A stretch of DNA of 64,000 nt from Brevundimonas sp. UBA4553 (lineage in GTDB: Bacteria; Pseudomonadota; Alphaproteobacteria; Caulobacterales; Caulobacteraceae): NCBI RefSeq assembly GCF_002387245.1, contig NZ_DGLD01000014.1, forward strand, positions 124,001-188,000, written 5' to 3'. Below, in pieces: positions 26,352-33,908 of the stretch. The position numbers and the translations under genes were made by a program. Within the stretch, counting starts at the first letter, position 1; each line of letters starts with the position of its first letter. The notes beneath the pieces are model-generated. The model had not been told where the DNA came from. It saw nothing but the letters and a program-made list of their open reading frames with translations, and did not search any database.

Positions 26352-27077
26352 CTAGAAGCTCCGATAGAAGCCTACCCGCACATAGCCGTCCGAGCTGCGG
26401 TCATCGCCGTCGCTGAGCCCGGCTGAAATCTGGAATTCCGCCTGTTCGCCCATCTTGAAGCCGACGACGGGACCAATGTGGTAGGCGCTGTAGTTGGAAT
26501 CGCCGTCTGCCGCGACCTCCAACCCGGCGCGAATTCGGCCGGAGCTTCCGACGGTATGCGTCAGGCTGACAAGCGCATCGTAGTCGTCAAGCCGGAAGCC
26601 GTAGGACCCGTACCAGTCCACCCGCCATGGGCCGGCGACATGGCCGCCGTCGAGGCTGACTATCATTTCGCCCTGTCCGCCCTCGCGACGGTTTCCTGGG
26701 TCCGCCGGGCTGAGATCCGTGTCGACATAGCGATAGCCCGCGCCGACGCTGCCCCAGGTGGCGCCTGAGCCGTATCGATAGACCAGTTCCGCTTGCCCCC
26801 CGGTGAAGTCGGCGTCGATCGTGGTGGACCCGCTCTCGTACTCGTAACCGCCGGTATAGATCGAGCCGCGGACGGCCCAACCCTTGCCGTCGATCGACCC
26901 CGGCAGTCCGACTGCGGCGCCGGCGTAGGCGGAATCCGCGACATCCAGCTTGCCGCCCGCGAAGACGGTCACGTCGCTCTGCGCCGCCGCCGTTTCGCTC
27001 CAGCTCACCGCGCCCAGGACGGCAGCGGCGGCGATGAAGGGTGTTTTCGATGCGAAGCGACGCGGTTGGTGGGTCAT
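26352..27077 (-). CDS. BcsS-like outer-membrane beta-barrel
   Basis: 241 residues: signal peptide (cleavage near ETAAAQ) followed by alternating amphipathic strands with Gly/Tyr/Asp turns and a C-terminal Phe (RVGFYRSF), the hallmark of an outer-membrane barrel. The pattern, with an IYTGGYEYESG opening, AELVYRYGSG and YRYVDTDLSP strands, resembles the cellulose biosynthesis protein BcsS family (PF17036). The start at 27077 (MTHQPRR) is set by AGGGAA upstream; the ATG at 27095 would place that site inside the gene. Context suggests an export or surface partner of the neighbouring glycosyltransferase. The barrel is well supported; the BcsS name is moderate. Confidence 0.65.
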   Translation of the reverse strand: MTHQPRRFASKTPFIAAAAVLGAVSWSETAAAQSDVTVFAGGKLDVADSAYAGAAVGLPGSIDGKGWAVRGSIYTGGYEYESGSTTIDADFTGGQAELVYRYGSGATWGSVGAGYRYVDTDLSPADPGNRREGGQGEMIVSLDGGHVAGPWRVDWYGSYGFRLDDYDALVSLTHTVGSSGRIRAGLEVAADGDSNYSAYHIGPVVGFKMGEQAEFQISAGLSDGDDRSSDGYVRVGFYRSF

Positions 27078-27168
27078 GACTTTCCCTGACGACAATATCG
27101 ATGCGTCGCGCAGCGGTCGACGCTTAGGAATGCACTTCAGTTACGCTGCAACATTCTGGTTAATACTT

Positions 27169-28305
27169 TCAGACGACCAATCTTCCTCGTGACAGCTCTG
27201 CCAGACACTCGGCGCTGCGATCCACCGGCGGCTTGGCTCGTCCGACCCAGGCGATCAGTTCTTCCATGCCGGTCATCATGTCGCGTTGCGGCTTGAAGCC
27301 GTAGGCCCGCTCGATCTTGGAGATGTCGCCAAAGCAGTGGCGGATGTCGCCGACGCGAAAGCGGTTCAGAACCTCAGGCGCGATGTTCTTGCCCAGCAAC
27401 CGCGCCAGCACCCCGGCGATTTCGTTGACCGAGATCGGAGCGCCGCTGCCGACGTTGAACACGTCCCAGGTCGCCTGATCGCTGTCGAGCACGGTGGCGA
27501 AGGCTTGCGCCACATCCTGGACGTGAACGAAGTCCCGCATCTGCCGGCCGTCCTCGAACACCAGGGGAGGCTGGTCGTTCAGCAGGCGGGCGATGAAGAT
27601 CGCCGCCACCCCGGTGTAGGGATTGCTCAGAGCCTGTCGGGACCCGTAGGCGTTGAACAGTCGCAAGGCCACGGTCGGAATCTGCAGGGCCCGGCCGACC
27701 GAAAGGAACATCTCCTCGTGGTCGCGCTTGTTCACGGCGTAGATGGAGTTGGGCTGCAGCAGCTTGTCCTCCGCGGTGGGGACGGGCTCCAGTTCCTCGC
27801 CGTCGATCATCACCTCCCATTGCCGCGCTTCCAGTTGGGCGTGGGAGCGTATGTCGGCCGTCACATGGGCGTGGGTGGACGGACGGATATAGTCGCCTTC
27901 GCCGTAGATCGACATGGACGAAGCCACGGCGATCCGTTCGATCGTGTGCGGCTTCTGCGACAGCGTCTCCAGCATGACGGCGGCCGTCATGACGTTGTTG
28001 CGCGTGTAGTCGACGATATTGGTCATGCTCTGCCCGACGCCGACCGAGGCCGCCAGATGGGCCAGGTGGGTCACGCCGTCCAGCGCCGCTTCGAACACGC
28101 CCTCGTCCAGCAGGTCGCCCCGGATGCGACGGGCGCGGGGGTCGAGATAGGTCGGCCAGCCGTCCGCCGCCATTTCCCCGTCCCCGTGGACCTGCGGCGA
28201 CAGGCTGTCGAGCACGCTGACGCGATAGCCCCGCGCCAGCATGGCGTCCGTCAGGTGCGAGCCGATGAAGCCGGCTCCGCCGGTGATCAGGATGTGCTTG
28301 TCCAT
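27169..28305 (-). CDS. NAD-dependent sugar-nucleotide epimerase/dehydratase
   Basis: 378-residue extended SDR enzyme: GGAGFIGSH for NAD, a catalytic Ser-rich ASSMSIYGEG and YAVNK (YxxxK). The SLSPQVHGDG insertion after strand 2 is typical of the dTDP-L-rhamnose 4-epimerase/UDP-glucose 4-epimerase-like branch (WbiB/TylD type). It probably supplies or modifies an activated sugar for the adjacent glycosyltransferase, whose stop is 12 bases before its start. Exact substrate unresolved. Confidence 0.87.
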   Translation of the reverse strand: MDKHILITGGAGFIGSHLTDAMLARGYRVSVLDSLSPQVHGDGEMAADGWPTYLDPRARRIRGDLLDEGVFEAALDGVTHLAHLAASVGVGQSMTNIVDYTRNNVMTAAVMLETLSQKPHTIERIAVASSMSIYGEGDYIRPSTHAHVTADIRSHAQLEARQWEVMIDGEELEPVPTAEDKLLQPNSIYAVNKRDHEEMFLSVGRALQIPTVALRLFNAYGSRQALSNPYTGVAAIFIARLLNDQPPLVFEDGRQMRDFVHVQDVAQAFATVLDSDQATWDVFNVGSGAPISVNEIAGVLARLLGKNIAPEVLNRFRVGDIRHCFGDISKIERAYGFKPQRDMMTGMEELIAWVGRAKPPVDRSAECLAELSRGRLVV

Positions 28306-28317
28306 GATCCTGTCCGC

Positions 28318-29757
28318 CTAGTGGTGATGGTGAGGAAGCACGCCGAACTGGTCCAGCTTGGACCGCACGAGCGCATTGTTGGCGTCGATCTTCTCGGTGC
28401 GCTGCCAGACCTGGCCGCTATCCTTCAGGTACATGACGAAGCCCAGGGTCAGCGGAATGATCCAGACGCACCACCAGATCATCACGAACACCGGATTGAC
28501 CATAAGCATGTAGACGATGCGGTCGGTGGTGCGCTCCAGCACCAGACCTGTGCGTGTCCACGTCCGCATGTAGAGGCCGATGACCAGCAGGGTGAAGGCG
28601 ATGATGTTGAACACCGACAGCACGACCAGCCACAGGGGCAGGAAACTGTCCCCGGCGGCGAACCGCCACGCGGCCCACACGCCCAGCGGGAAGCCCAGGG
28701 TGTTCACCCACAGCGACATGCAGGGCAGGAAGTTGGCCCAGGCGCGCATCCGTTCGCCAAACGAGAAATCCATCTCCTTCAGCGGCGCGCCCAGGCTCTG
28801 GAAGAAGCCGGCGACCCAGCGTTTCCTCTGCGTTATGCCTTCGCTGAAGGTTTCGGGAACCTCTTCGATCAGTGAACTCTCGATGATGCCCAGGGTCTTG
28901 CCGTTCTTCCAGAAGCGCTCGCCGACCTCGGGGTCCTCGATCGTGATCCAGGGATGGAAACCGCCCAGGGCGATCAGGTCGTCGACCTTGAAGAACAAGC
29001 CCTTGCCCAGCACCCAGAAGGGTTGTTTGGGATCCGACAGATGCCCGTATTTGGCCCCGTCCCAGGTCATGTGGTCAAAGGCGTGGAAGGCGGCGGCCAG
29101 GCTGGCGTTCAGGTTGCCGGCGACATTGCGCGCCTGCAGCACGTCATACTTCTGCAAACCAATGGCGGCCGCCTTGAAGTGGTCGGCGGGCGGGCAGCTG
29201 TCGGCGTCGATGTAGTCGATCGTCAGGTTGGTCTTGTCGCGATGGATCTCGGCGACCTGATAGAGGGCGTAGATCAACTGCCGCGTCTTCTTGGGGGGCA
29301 GGTCCTTGACCCCGGCGCGCTTGCCGCGGTGCCACCAATAGGCCTTGGGGTTGGCGTCCCAGGCGTTCCAGACGGCGTCCCAGCGCGGATCGGTGGTCGG
29401 CGGGACTTCCATGATCTCGACAAATGGGAAGGCCGTTCTCAACCTTTCCAGGCTCGCGACCGTCTCGTGGTCATTGGCGTTGGGGATGGCGACGACGCGA
29501 TAGCGGCTGGTCGGATAATCGAGCTTGGCGAGCGCCGTGAAGGTCGTCTCCATCGTGCGCTCCAGTTCTCGCAGGACTGGATAGAGCAGGACGATGAAGG
29601 GCGTTTCCGCCTCGGTAGCGGGCAGCGGATCATCCATGTCCACGGTGTTGACGCACAGCGAGCGGAAATAGAGCTCCAGCAGGAAGCAGCCGAAGTACAG
29701 CAGTTGGGAAATGGCGAACAGCCACACCAATACCGTTGTGAATTCAGAGGTATTCAT
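28318..29757 (-). CDS. Processive family 2 membrane glycosyltransferase
   Basis: 479 residues: one N-terminal TM helix (about 7-30), a cytoplasmic GT2 domain, and three to four C-terminal helices (about 330-450). All four signatures of processive beta-glycosyltransferases such as cellulose and hyaluronan synthases are visible in order: a UDP-binding region, DAD at 184-186, the IED triad at 273-275 (counterpart of TED) and QRKRW at 310-314. No PilZ domain follows, so there is no built-in cyclic-di-GMP control. The C-terminus ends in four His. It is flanked by nucleotide-sugar genes and followed by a barrel and a xylanase, so it is the likely polymerase of an exopolysaccharide. The donor sugar is inferred, not shown. 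Confidence 0.88.
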   Translation of the reverse strand: MNTSEFTTVLVWLFAISQLLYFGCFLLELYFRSLCVNTVDMDDPLPATEAETPFIVLLYPVLRELERTMETTFTALAKLDYPTSRYRVVAIPNANDHETVASLERLRTAFPFVEIMEVPPTTDPRWDAVWNAWDANPKAYWWHRGKRAGVKDLPPKKTRQLIYALYQVAEIHRDKTNLTIDYIDADSCPPADHFKAAAIGLQKYDVLQARNVAGNLNASLAAAFHAFDHMTWDGAKYGHLSDPKQPFWVLGKGLFFKVDDLIALGGFHPWITIEDPEVGERFWKNGKTLGIIESSLIEEVPETFSEGITQRKRWVAGFFQSLGAPLKEMDFSFGERMRAWANFLPCMSLWVNTLGFPLGVWAAWRFAAGDSFLPLWLVVLSVFNIIAFTLLVIGLYMRTWTRTGLVLERTTDRIVYMLMVNPVFVMIWWCVWIIPLTLGFVMYLKDSGQVWQRTEKIDANNALVRSKLDQFGVLPHHHH

Positions 29758-29837
29758 CGAAATGCCCGCCCAGGATTTTCGTGCTTGATTGCTGTATCGG
29801 TTCGTCGCGTCAGGTGATCCGTTGGAATTTCGCTGTG

Positions 29838-30872
29838 CTAGGAAGCCATTGCGCTGGTCGAAGTTCGTCCGCTGCTGCGCATCTCTTCCATGAAATAGGC
29901 GATGGTCTGGGACAGGCCCTCCTGCAGCGGCACCTGCGGGGACCAGTTCAGACGCGCCAGCGCATTGGAGATGTCGGGCTTGCGACGGCGCGGATCGTCG
30001 ACCGGAAGCGGGTGGTGGACGATCCTTGATCTCGATCCGGCCATGGCGAGGATTTGCGCCGCCAACTGGTTGACGGTGGTTTCGTTCGGGTTGCCGATAT
30101 TGATCGGGCCGTCGATGCCGGAGTCGGCGTTCATCAGGCGCACGAAGCCTTCCACCAGATCATCGACGAAACAGAACGAGCGTGTCTGTTCGCCGCTGCC
30201 GTAGATGGTGATGTCCTCGCCCAGCAGGGCCTGGACGATGAAGTTGGACACCACGCGTCCGTCGTCGGGATGCATGCGTGGCCCATAGGTGTTGAAGATG
30301 CGGACGATCCGCGTGGTCAGCCCGTGCTGGGCGCCGAAGTCCGTTACCAGGGTTTCGGCGAACCGCTTGCCTTCATCATAGCAGGATCGAGGACCGACAG
30401 TGTTGACGTTACCCCTGTAACTCTCGGTTTGAGGGTGAACTTCGGGATCGCCATAGATTTCGGATGTTGAGGCCTGGAAGAATCTGGCCCGGTCTTCTGC
30501 CGCTCTCTTCAACAGATTGAGCGTGCCTATGGAGCAGGTCAGGGCTGTCTTCACCCGATCATACTGGTAGTGGACCGGAGATGCCGGGCACGCCAGATTG
30601 TATATTTGATCGACCTTGGGAATATCCTGAGGGAAGGCATCGTTTATGTCGTGATGAACGAGCGTGAACCGATCTGACGAAATCAGGTGGTCGACATTCT
30701 GAGGTCGTCCGGTGTGGAAGTTGTCGATACAGAATACCGAGTGCCCGCCTTCGATCAATTTGGTGCACAGGTGAGATCCTAGAAAACCAGCGCCGCCTGC
30801 AACGACAATTACAGCTGCCTCAGGCTCGGCATAGTTTTCGTGACGATTGTAGAAATGACGATTTTCAACCAT
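29838..30872 (-). CDS. UDP-glucuronate decarboxylase (UDP-xylose synthase)
   Basis: Converts UDP-glucuronate to UDP-xylose with bound NAD+. The 344-residue SDR shows the UXS fingerprint: GGAGFLGSH, NLACPASPVHYQ, STSEIYGDP, the catalytic SCYDEGKR (YxxxK), RIFNTYGPRMHPDDGRVV and RSFCFVDDLVEG. No membrane anchor, so the soluble cytosolic form. First gene of the polysaccharide block on the minus strand; its 5' part is visibly lower in G+C than the genome average. A GAGG about nine bases before ATG 30872 supports the start. Confidence 0.93.
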   Translation of the reverse strand: MVENRHFYNRHENYAEPEAAVIVVAGGAGFLGSHLCTKLIEGGHSVFCIDNFHTGRPQNVDHLISSDRFTLVHHDINDAFPQDIPKVDQIYNLACPASPVHYQYDRVKTALTCSIGTLNLLKRAAEDRARFFQASTSEIYGDPEVHPQTESYRGNVNTVGPRSCYDEGKRFAETLVTDFGAQHGLTTRIVRIFNTYGPRMHPDDGRVVSNFIVQALLGEDITIYGSGEQTRSFCFVDDLVEGFVRLMNADSGIDGPINIGNPNETTVNQLAAQILAMAGSRSRIVHHPLPVDDPRRRKPDISNALARLNWSPQVPLQEGLSQTIAYFMEEMRSSGRTSTSAMAS

Positions 30873-30972
30873 CTCTTACGACCTCAGGTGATCAGCTATT
30901 TCTAATCGACTTCTTTACGGGTGACGACTTCATTCATCTTGGACGCGAATCTTGGAAAGCGTAAATGCAGCG

Positions 30973-30988
30973 CTAAGAACCTGTTAAC
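30973..30988 (+). promoter_or_regulatory. CtrA-like box upstream of UDP-xylose synthase
   Basis: CTAA, seven bases, TTAAC at 30973-30988 matches TTAA-N7-TTAAC with one change. It lies about 100 bases upstream of the UDP-xylose synthase start in a 271-base A+T-richer intergenic region (30873-31143) that otherwise holds no convincing gene. If real, the polysaccharide block would be under cell-cycle control. CtrA boxes can work in either orientation. Confidence 0.35.
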
Positions 30989-31143
30989 CAAGATGGCGAA
31001 AATGAGTTCCGCCTGATTTTGGTGCAAATGCGACAAAGCTATGCCGCGCGTGGCGCGGGTCGATGACGCGCACGATCTTGCAGGGCTCAAAGCGAGCCTG
31101 AAATCTCAGGACAGGGGGTTGCGGGGCGGCCGCGCGCCTCGGC

Positions 31144-32166
31144 TCAAACGGTGGGCGTGATCTCGGTCAGCAAGGCCAGAAGAGCGAAGCTCGCCAGCCA
31201 GTGCTCCCCCATATAGTCGCCCGTGACGTGAGGCAGGGCGACGTCGAGATGCGCCGTCGCCGCCGCCTCGCCGACCCTGCGGCGGACGTCCTCGCCCGGC
31301 AGCCCAGCGATGATTTCACGCCAGCACCAGCCGCGGCTCAGGTTCAGTCCGTCCAGGTGGGCGATCTTGCCGTCGGTGCGGTCGCTGACCCGGGCCGGCG
31401 CCAGCAGCGTCGCCGGCTGTCCGTCGCCCAGGTGGGGCAGGAAGGTGTCGAACCAGGTCCGGAACTCGCCGGCGGCAAGGACGCGCCGCATCAGCACGGC
31501 CTCCATCAGGGCCGGCGACAGGAACTCGTCCTGCGACGGCTCCCAGGCCTGGCAGTCGCGGTCTGCGGCGTGCCAGCGGACGGCGGCGGCGCGACAGGCG
31601 GCGGCCAGATCGACATCGTGGGTCTCGGCGTAGTCCAGCGTCAGGCGCAGGGCGAAGGCGGTGTTGTAATGGGTTCCGACCCGCACCGGGTAATCCGCCA
31701 GCGGCAGGAAGGCCTTGAATCGCTCGGCGAAAACCCGGGCCAGCGGCCGCAAGGTCTCGGCCCAGCGACGGCCCTCGTCGGTGTCGTGCCGTTCCAGTTC
31801 TGCGGCCAGCATCAGCAACCAGGCCCAGCCGTAGGGCCGCTCGAACCCTCGGCTTTCGGGACGCGCCAGATAGGCGGCCTCGCCCGCCACGGTCTCCGTC
31901 GTGAACAGGTCGTCGGCCAGGGCGCGGATGGCCGACGCCTCGGCCATGTCGGGATGCAGACGATAGAGGGTGAACAGGGTCCACCAGCCGTGGACGCAGG
32001 AATGCCAGTCGAAGCTGCCGAAGAAGATCGGATGCATGTCGCGCGGCGTGCGCGCATCCTGCGGACCCGTCAGCACATGCATGATGTGGTTGGGGTATTC
32101 GCGCGTCACATGGCCCAGGGCCGTGGAGGCGAAGCGTGAAGCGAGTGCGGCGTCGATCTGGGGCAT
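31144..32166 (-). CDS. DUF2891 family protein
   Basis: 340-residue protein with an alpha/alpha-barrel look: SFDWHSCVHGWWTLFTLYR near residue 50, RPYGWAWLLMLAAELE near 110, RVGTHYNTAFALRLTLDYA near 160 and LNLSRGWCWREI near 280. The HSCVHG, YGWAW and HYNTAF motifs are those of DUF2891. No signal peptide. It starts two bases before the stop of the DUF979 permease gene, so it is the last gene of the oxoprolinase-DUF969-DUF979-DUF2891 series. A hydrolase or lyase role is plausible but undocumented. Confidence 0.85.
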   Translation of the reverse strand: MPQIDAALASRFASTALGHVTREYPNHIMHVLTGPQDARTPRDMHPIFFGSFDWHSCVHGWWTLFTLYRLHPDMAEASAIRALADDLFTTETVAGEAAYLARPESRGFERPYGWAWLLMLAAELERHDTDEGRRWAETLRPLARVFAERFKAFLPLADYPVRVGTHYNTAFALRLTLDYAETHDVDLAAACRAAAVRWHAADRDCQAWEPSQDEFLSPALMEAVLMRRVLAAGEFRTWFDTFLPHLGDGQPATLLAPARVSDRTDGKIAHLDGLNLSRGWCWREIIAGLPGEDVRRRVGEAAATAHLDVALPHVTGDYMGEHWLASFALLALLTEITPTV

Positions 32167-32167
32167 G

Positions 32168-33133
32168 TCAGAACCGGAAGGCGAGGAAATACATAAGCAG
32201 CATATTGGCGACCAGCATGATCGCCGCTGTAGGGATCTGGGCCCGGATCACCCCGTTCAGCGGTGCATTGCGGTCTGGCAACTCCAGCAGGTTGGCTGGC
32301 ACCACGTTGAAGTTGGCGGCCATGGGGGTCATCAACGTCCCGCAGAACCCAGCCAGCATGCCGATGGCGCAGACGATGGCCGGGTCGCCGCCGAACTGAT
32401 GCACGACGATGGGCAGACCGATGGCGGCGGTCATCACCGGGAAGGCGGCGAAGGCGTTGCCCATGATGATGGTGAACAGGGCCATGCCGGCGCAATAGGC
32501 GAAGACGGCCAGGAAGGCCGAGGTCATGGGGATGACCCGCGCGATCAGATCGCCCACCACCTGACCCACGTCGGCGGCCAGGAAGACCGCGCCCAGCGAA
32601 GCCAGCATCTGCGGCAGCAGGGCGGCCCAGCCGATGGAGTCCATCAGGCGTCGTCCCTCCTGAACCGGCGCCATGACCGGGGGGCGGAACCAGACCATGG
32701 CGGCGACCAGGGCGATGACGCACCCCAGCCCCAGCGAGATCAGCGTAGTCTGCACCGGCGAGATCAGCCAGGCCCCGGCGGGCGTATGCTTGGCCAGCAG
32801 CGTGCCCCCGACGGCCACCAGAGGCACCATCAGGGCCGGCACGAACAGGGCGTTCCCCCAGCGCGTGGCGCTGGCCTGACGCTGCTCGGCTGAGGTGGTG
32901 ACGGGCCTGCCGACGCCCAGCTTGCCGCTGGCGCCGATGACGACCAGAGCGATCACCAGCATCCCGTTGCCGAACCCGCCCAGCCAACTGCCGAACAGCA
33001 TCGAAAGGGCGATCAGGCCCCAGAACAGGGCGCTGCGGAACCGCGTCGGATTCAACGGATCGCGCAAGCTGAGGATGGAAAAGGCCGCAAACATCAGGCC
33101 GGTGGCGATATAGGCGTGCTCCAGCGTGATCAT
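32168..33133 (-). CDS. DUF979 membrane permease subunit
   Basis: 321 residues, about nine to ten hydrophobic helices, beginning MITLEHAYIATGLMFAAFS and including a conserved MGNAFAAFPVMTAAIGLP loop and a GTLMTPMAANFNVVPA loop. This is DUF979, nearly always next to DUF969; together they look like a two-subunit secondary transporter. The start at 33133 overlaps the DUF969 stop as ATGA; an ATG at 33256 lies inside DUF969. The substrate is probably related to the adjacent 5-oxoprolinase. Confidence 0.88.
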   Translation of the reverse strand: MITLEHAYIATGLMFAAFSILSLRDPLNPTRFRSALFWGLIALSMLFGSWLGGFGNGMLVIALVVIGASGKLGVGRPVTTSAEQRQASATRWGNALFVPALMVPLVAVGGTLLAKHTPAGAWLISPVQTTLISLGLGCVIALVAAMVWFRPPVMAPVQEGRRLMDSIGWAALLPQMLASLGAVFLAADVGQVVGDLIARVIPMTSAFLAVFAYCAGMALFTIIMGNAFAAFPVMTAAIGLPIVVHQFGGDPAIVCAIGMLAGFCGTLMTPMAANFNVVPANLLELPDRNAPLNGVIRAQIPTAAIMLVANMLLMYFLAFRF

Positions 33134-33864
33134 CGACCGGCCTCCGCGTCTGCGGATACGTCGGGGACGGCCATGTCCTTTTTCACCTGCCGGTCGAACA
33201 TCAACAGGCGGACCCCGTGAACAATAAAGGCGACGATGGCGGTGGGGATGGCCCACAGCGAGACGTGCAGGGCCTCGACCCGGACTCCGGCCTGTTCCAG
33301 AAAGCCGACGATCAGGACGATGGAGCCGATGGCGATGAAGATATCCTCGCCGAAGAACAGGCCGATGTTGTCCGTGCCGGCCGCCATGCCGCGGATACGG
33401 AACCGCGCCTTGTCGGTCAGGGGGCCGTGCTCGCTTTCGGCCGCGCCCTCGGCCATCGGCGCGATCAGGGGGCGCACCATCTGCGGGTGGCCGCCCAGCG
33501 AGGTCAGGCCCAGCGCCGACGTCGCCTGCCGCACCAGCAGGTAGATCAGCATCAGCCGCCCGGCCGTCGCCGCCTTGAATCGGGTCACCAGTTCACGGGC
33601 GCGTTCCTGAAGTCCCGCGCGCTCCAGCAGACCGATGACCGGCAGCACCAGCCAGGTGATATGGAAGTAGCGGTTGTCGTTGAAGGCCTGACCAAAGCGC
33701 GCGATCGTGTCTATCCCGGCCGTCAGCAAACCCTCCGCGTCAACGCCCGGTCCGACCGCCGCCAGCACCCCGGTCGCAATCGCCGCGATCAGGATGACGA
33801 CCAGCGGATTGATCCGGGCGACAAAGCCCGCGACCACGATCAGAATTCCCAGAAGCACCAGCAT
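33130..33864 (-). CDS. DUF969 membrane permease subunit
   Basis: 244 residues with about six helices: an N-terminal double helix (VLLGILIVVAGFVARINPLVVILIAA split by a short loop), the TSLGGHPQMVRPLIAPMAEGAA loop in the middle and GTDNIGLFFGEDIFIAIGSI near the C-terminus. These are DUF969 landmarks. Translationally coupled to DUF979 by a four-base overlap and 44 bases behind the oxoprolinase gene. Confidence 0.88.
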   Translation of the reverse strand: MLVLLGILIVVAGFVARINPLVVILIAAIATGVLAAVGPGVDAEGLLTAGIDTIARFGQAFNDNRYFHITWLVLPVIGLLERAGLQERARELVTRFKAATAGRLMLIYLLVRQATSALGLTSLGGHPQMVRPLIAPMAEGAAESEHGPLTDKARFRIRGMAAGTDNIGLFFGEDIFIAIGSIVLIVGFLEQAGVRVEALHVSLWAIPTAIVAFIVHGVRLLMFDRQVKKDMAVPDVSADAEAGR

Positions 33865-33908
33865 TGATCACGTCCTCCCCAGACGGATGGTTGCGCGGAA
33901 CGGTCGTT

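Noticed and set aside
26190..26426. 78-codon plus-strand frame with a strong GGGAGGGAG site
   Set aside because: It runs 75 bases antisense into the BcsS-like barrel gene, has no recognisable domain or TM helix and lies in the likely xylanase promoter; the purine-rich run may serve elsewhere.
30902..31090. 62-codon minus-strand frame before UDP-xylose synthase
   Set aside because: No clear binding site, mixed composition and no family; the stretch overlaps the CtrA-like box and is better read as promoter DNA.
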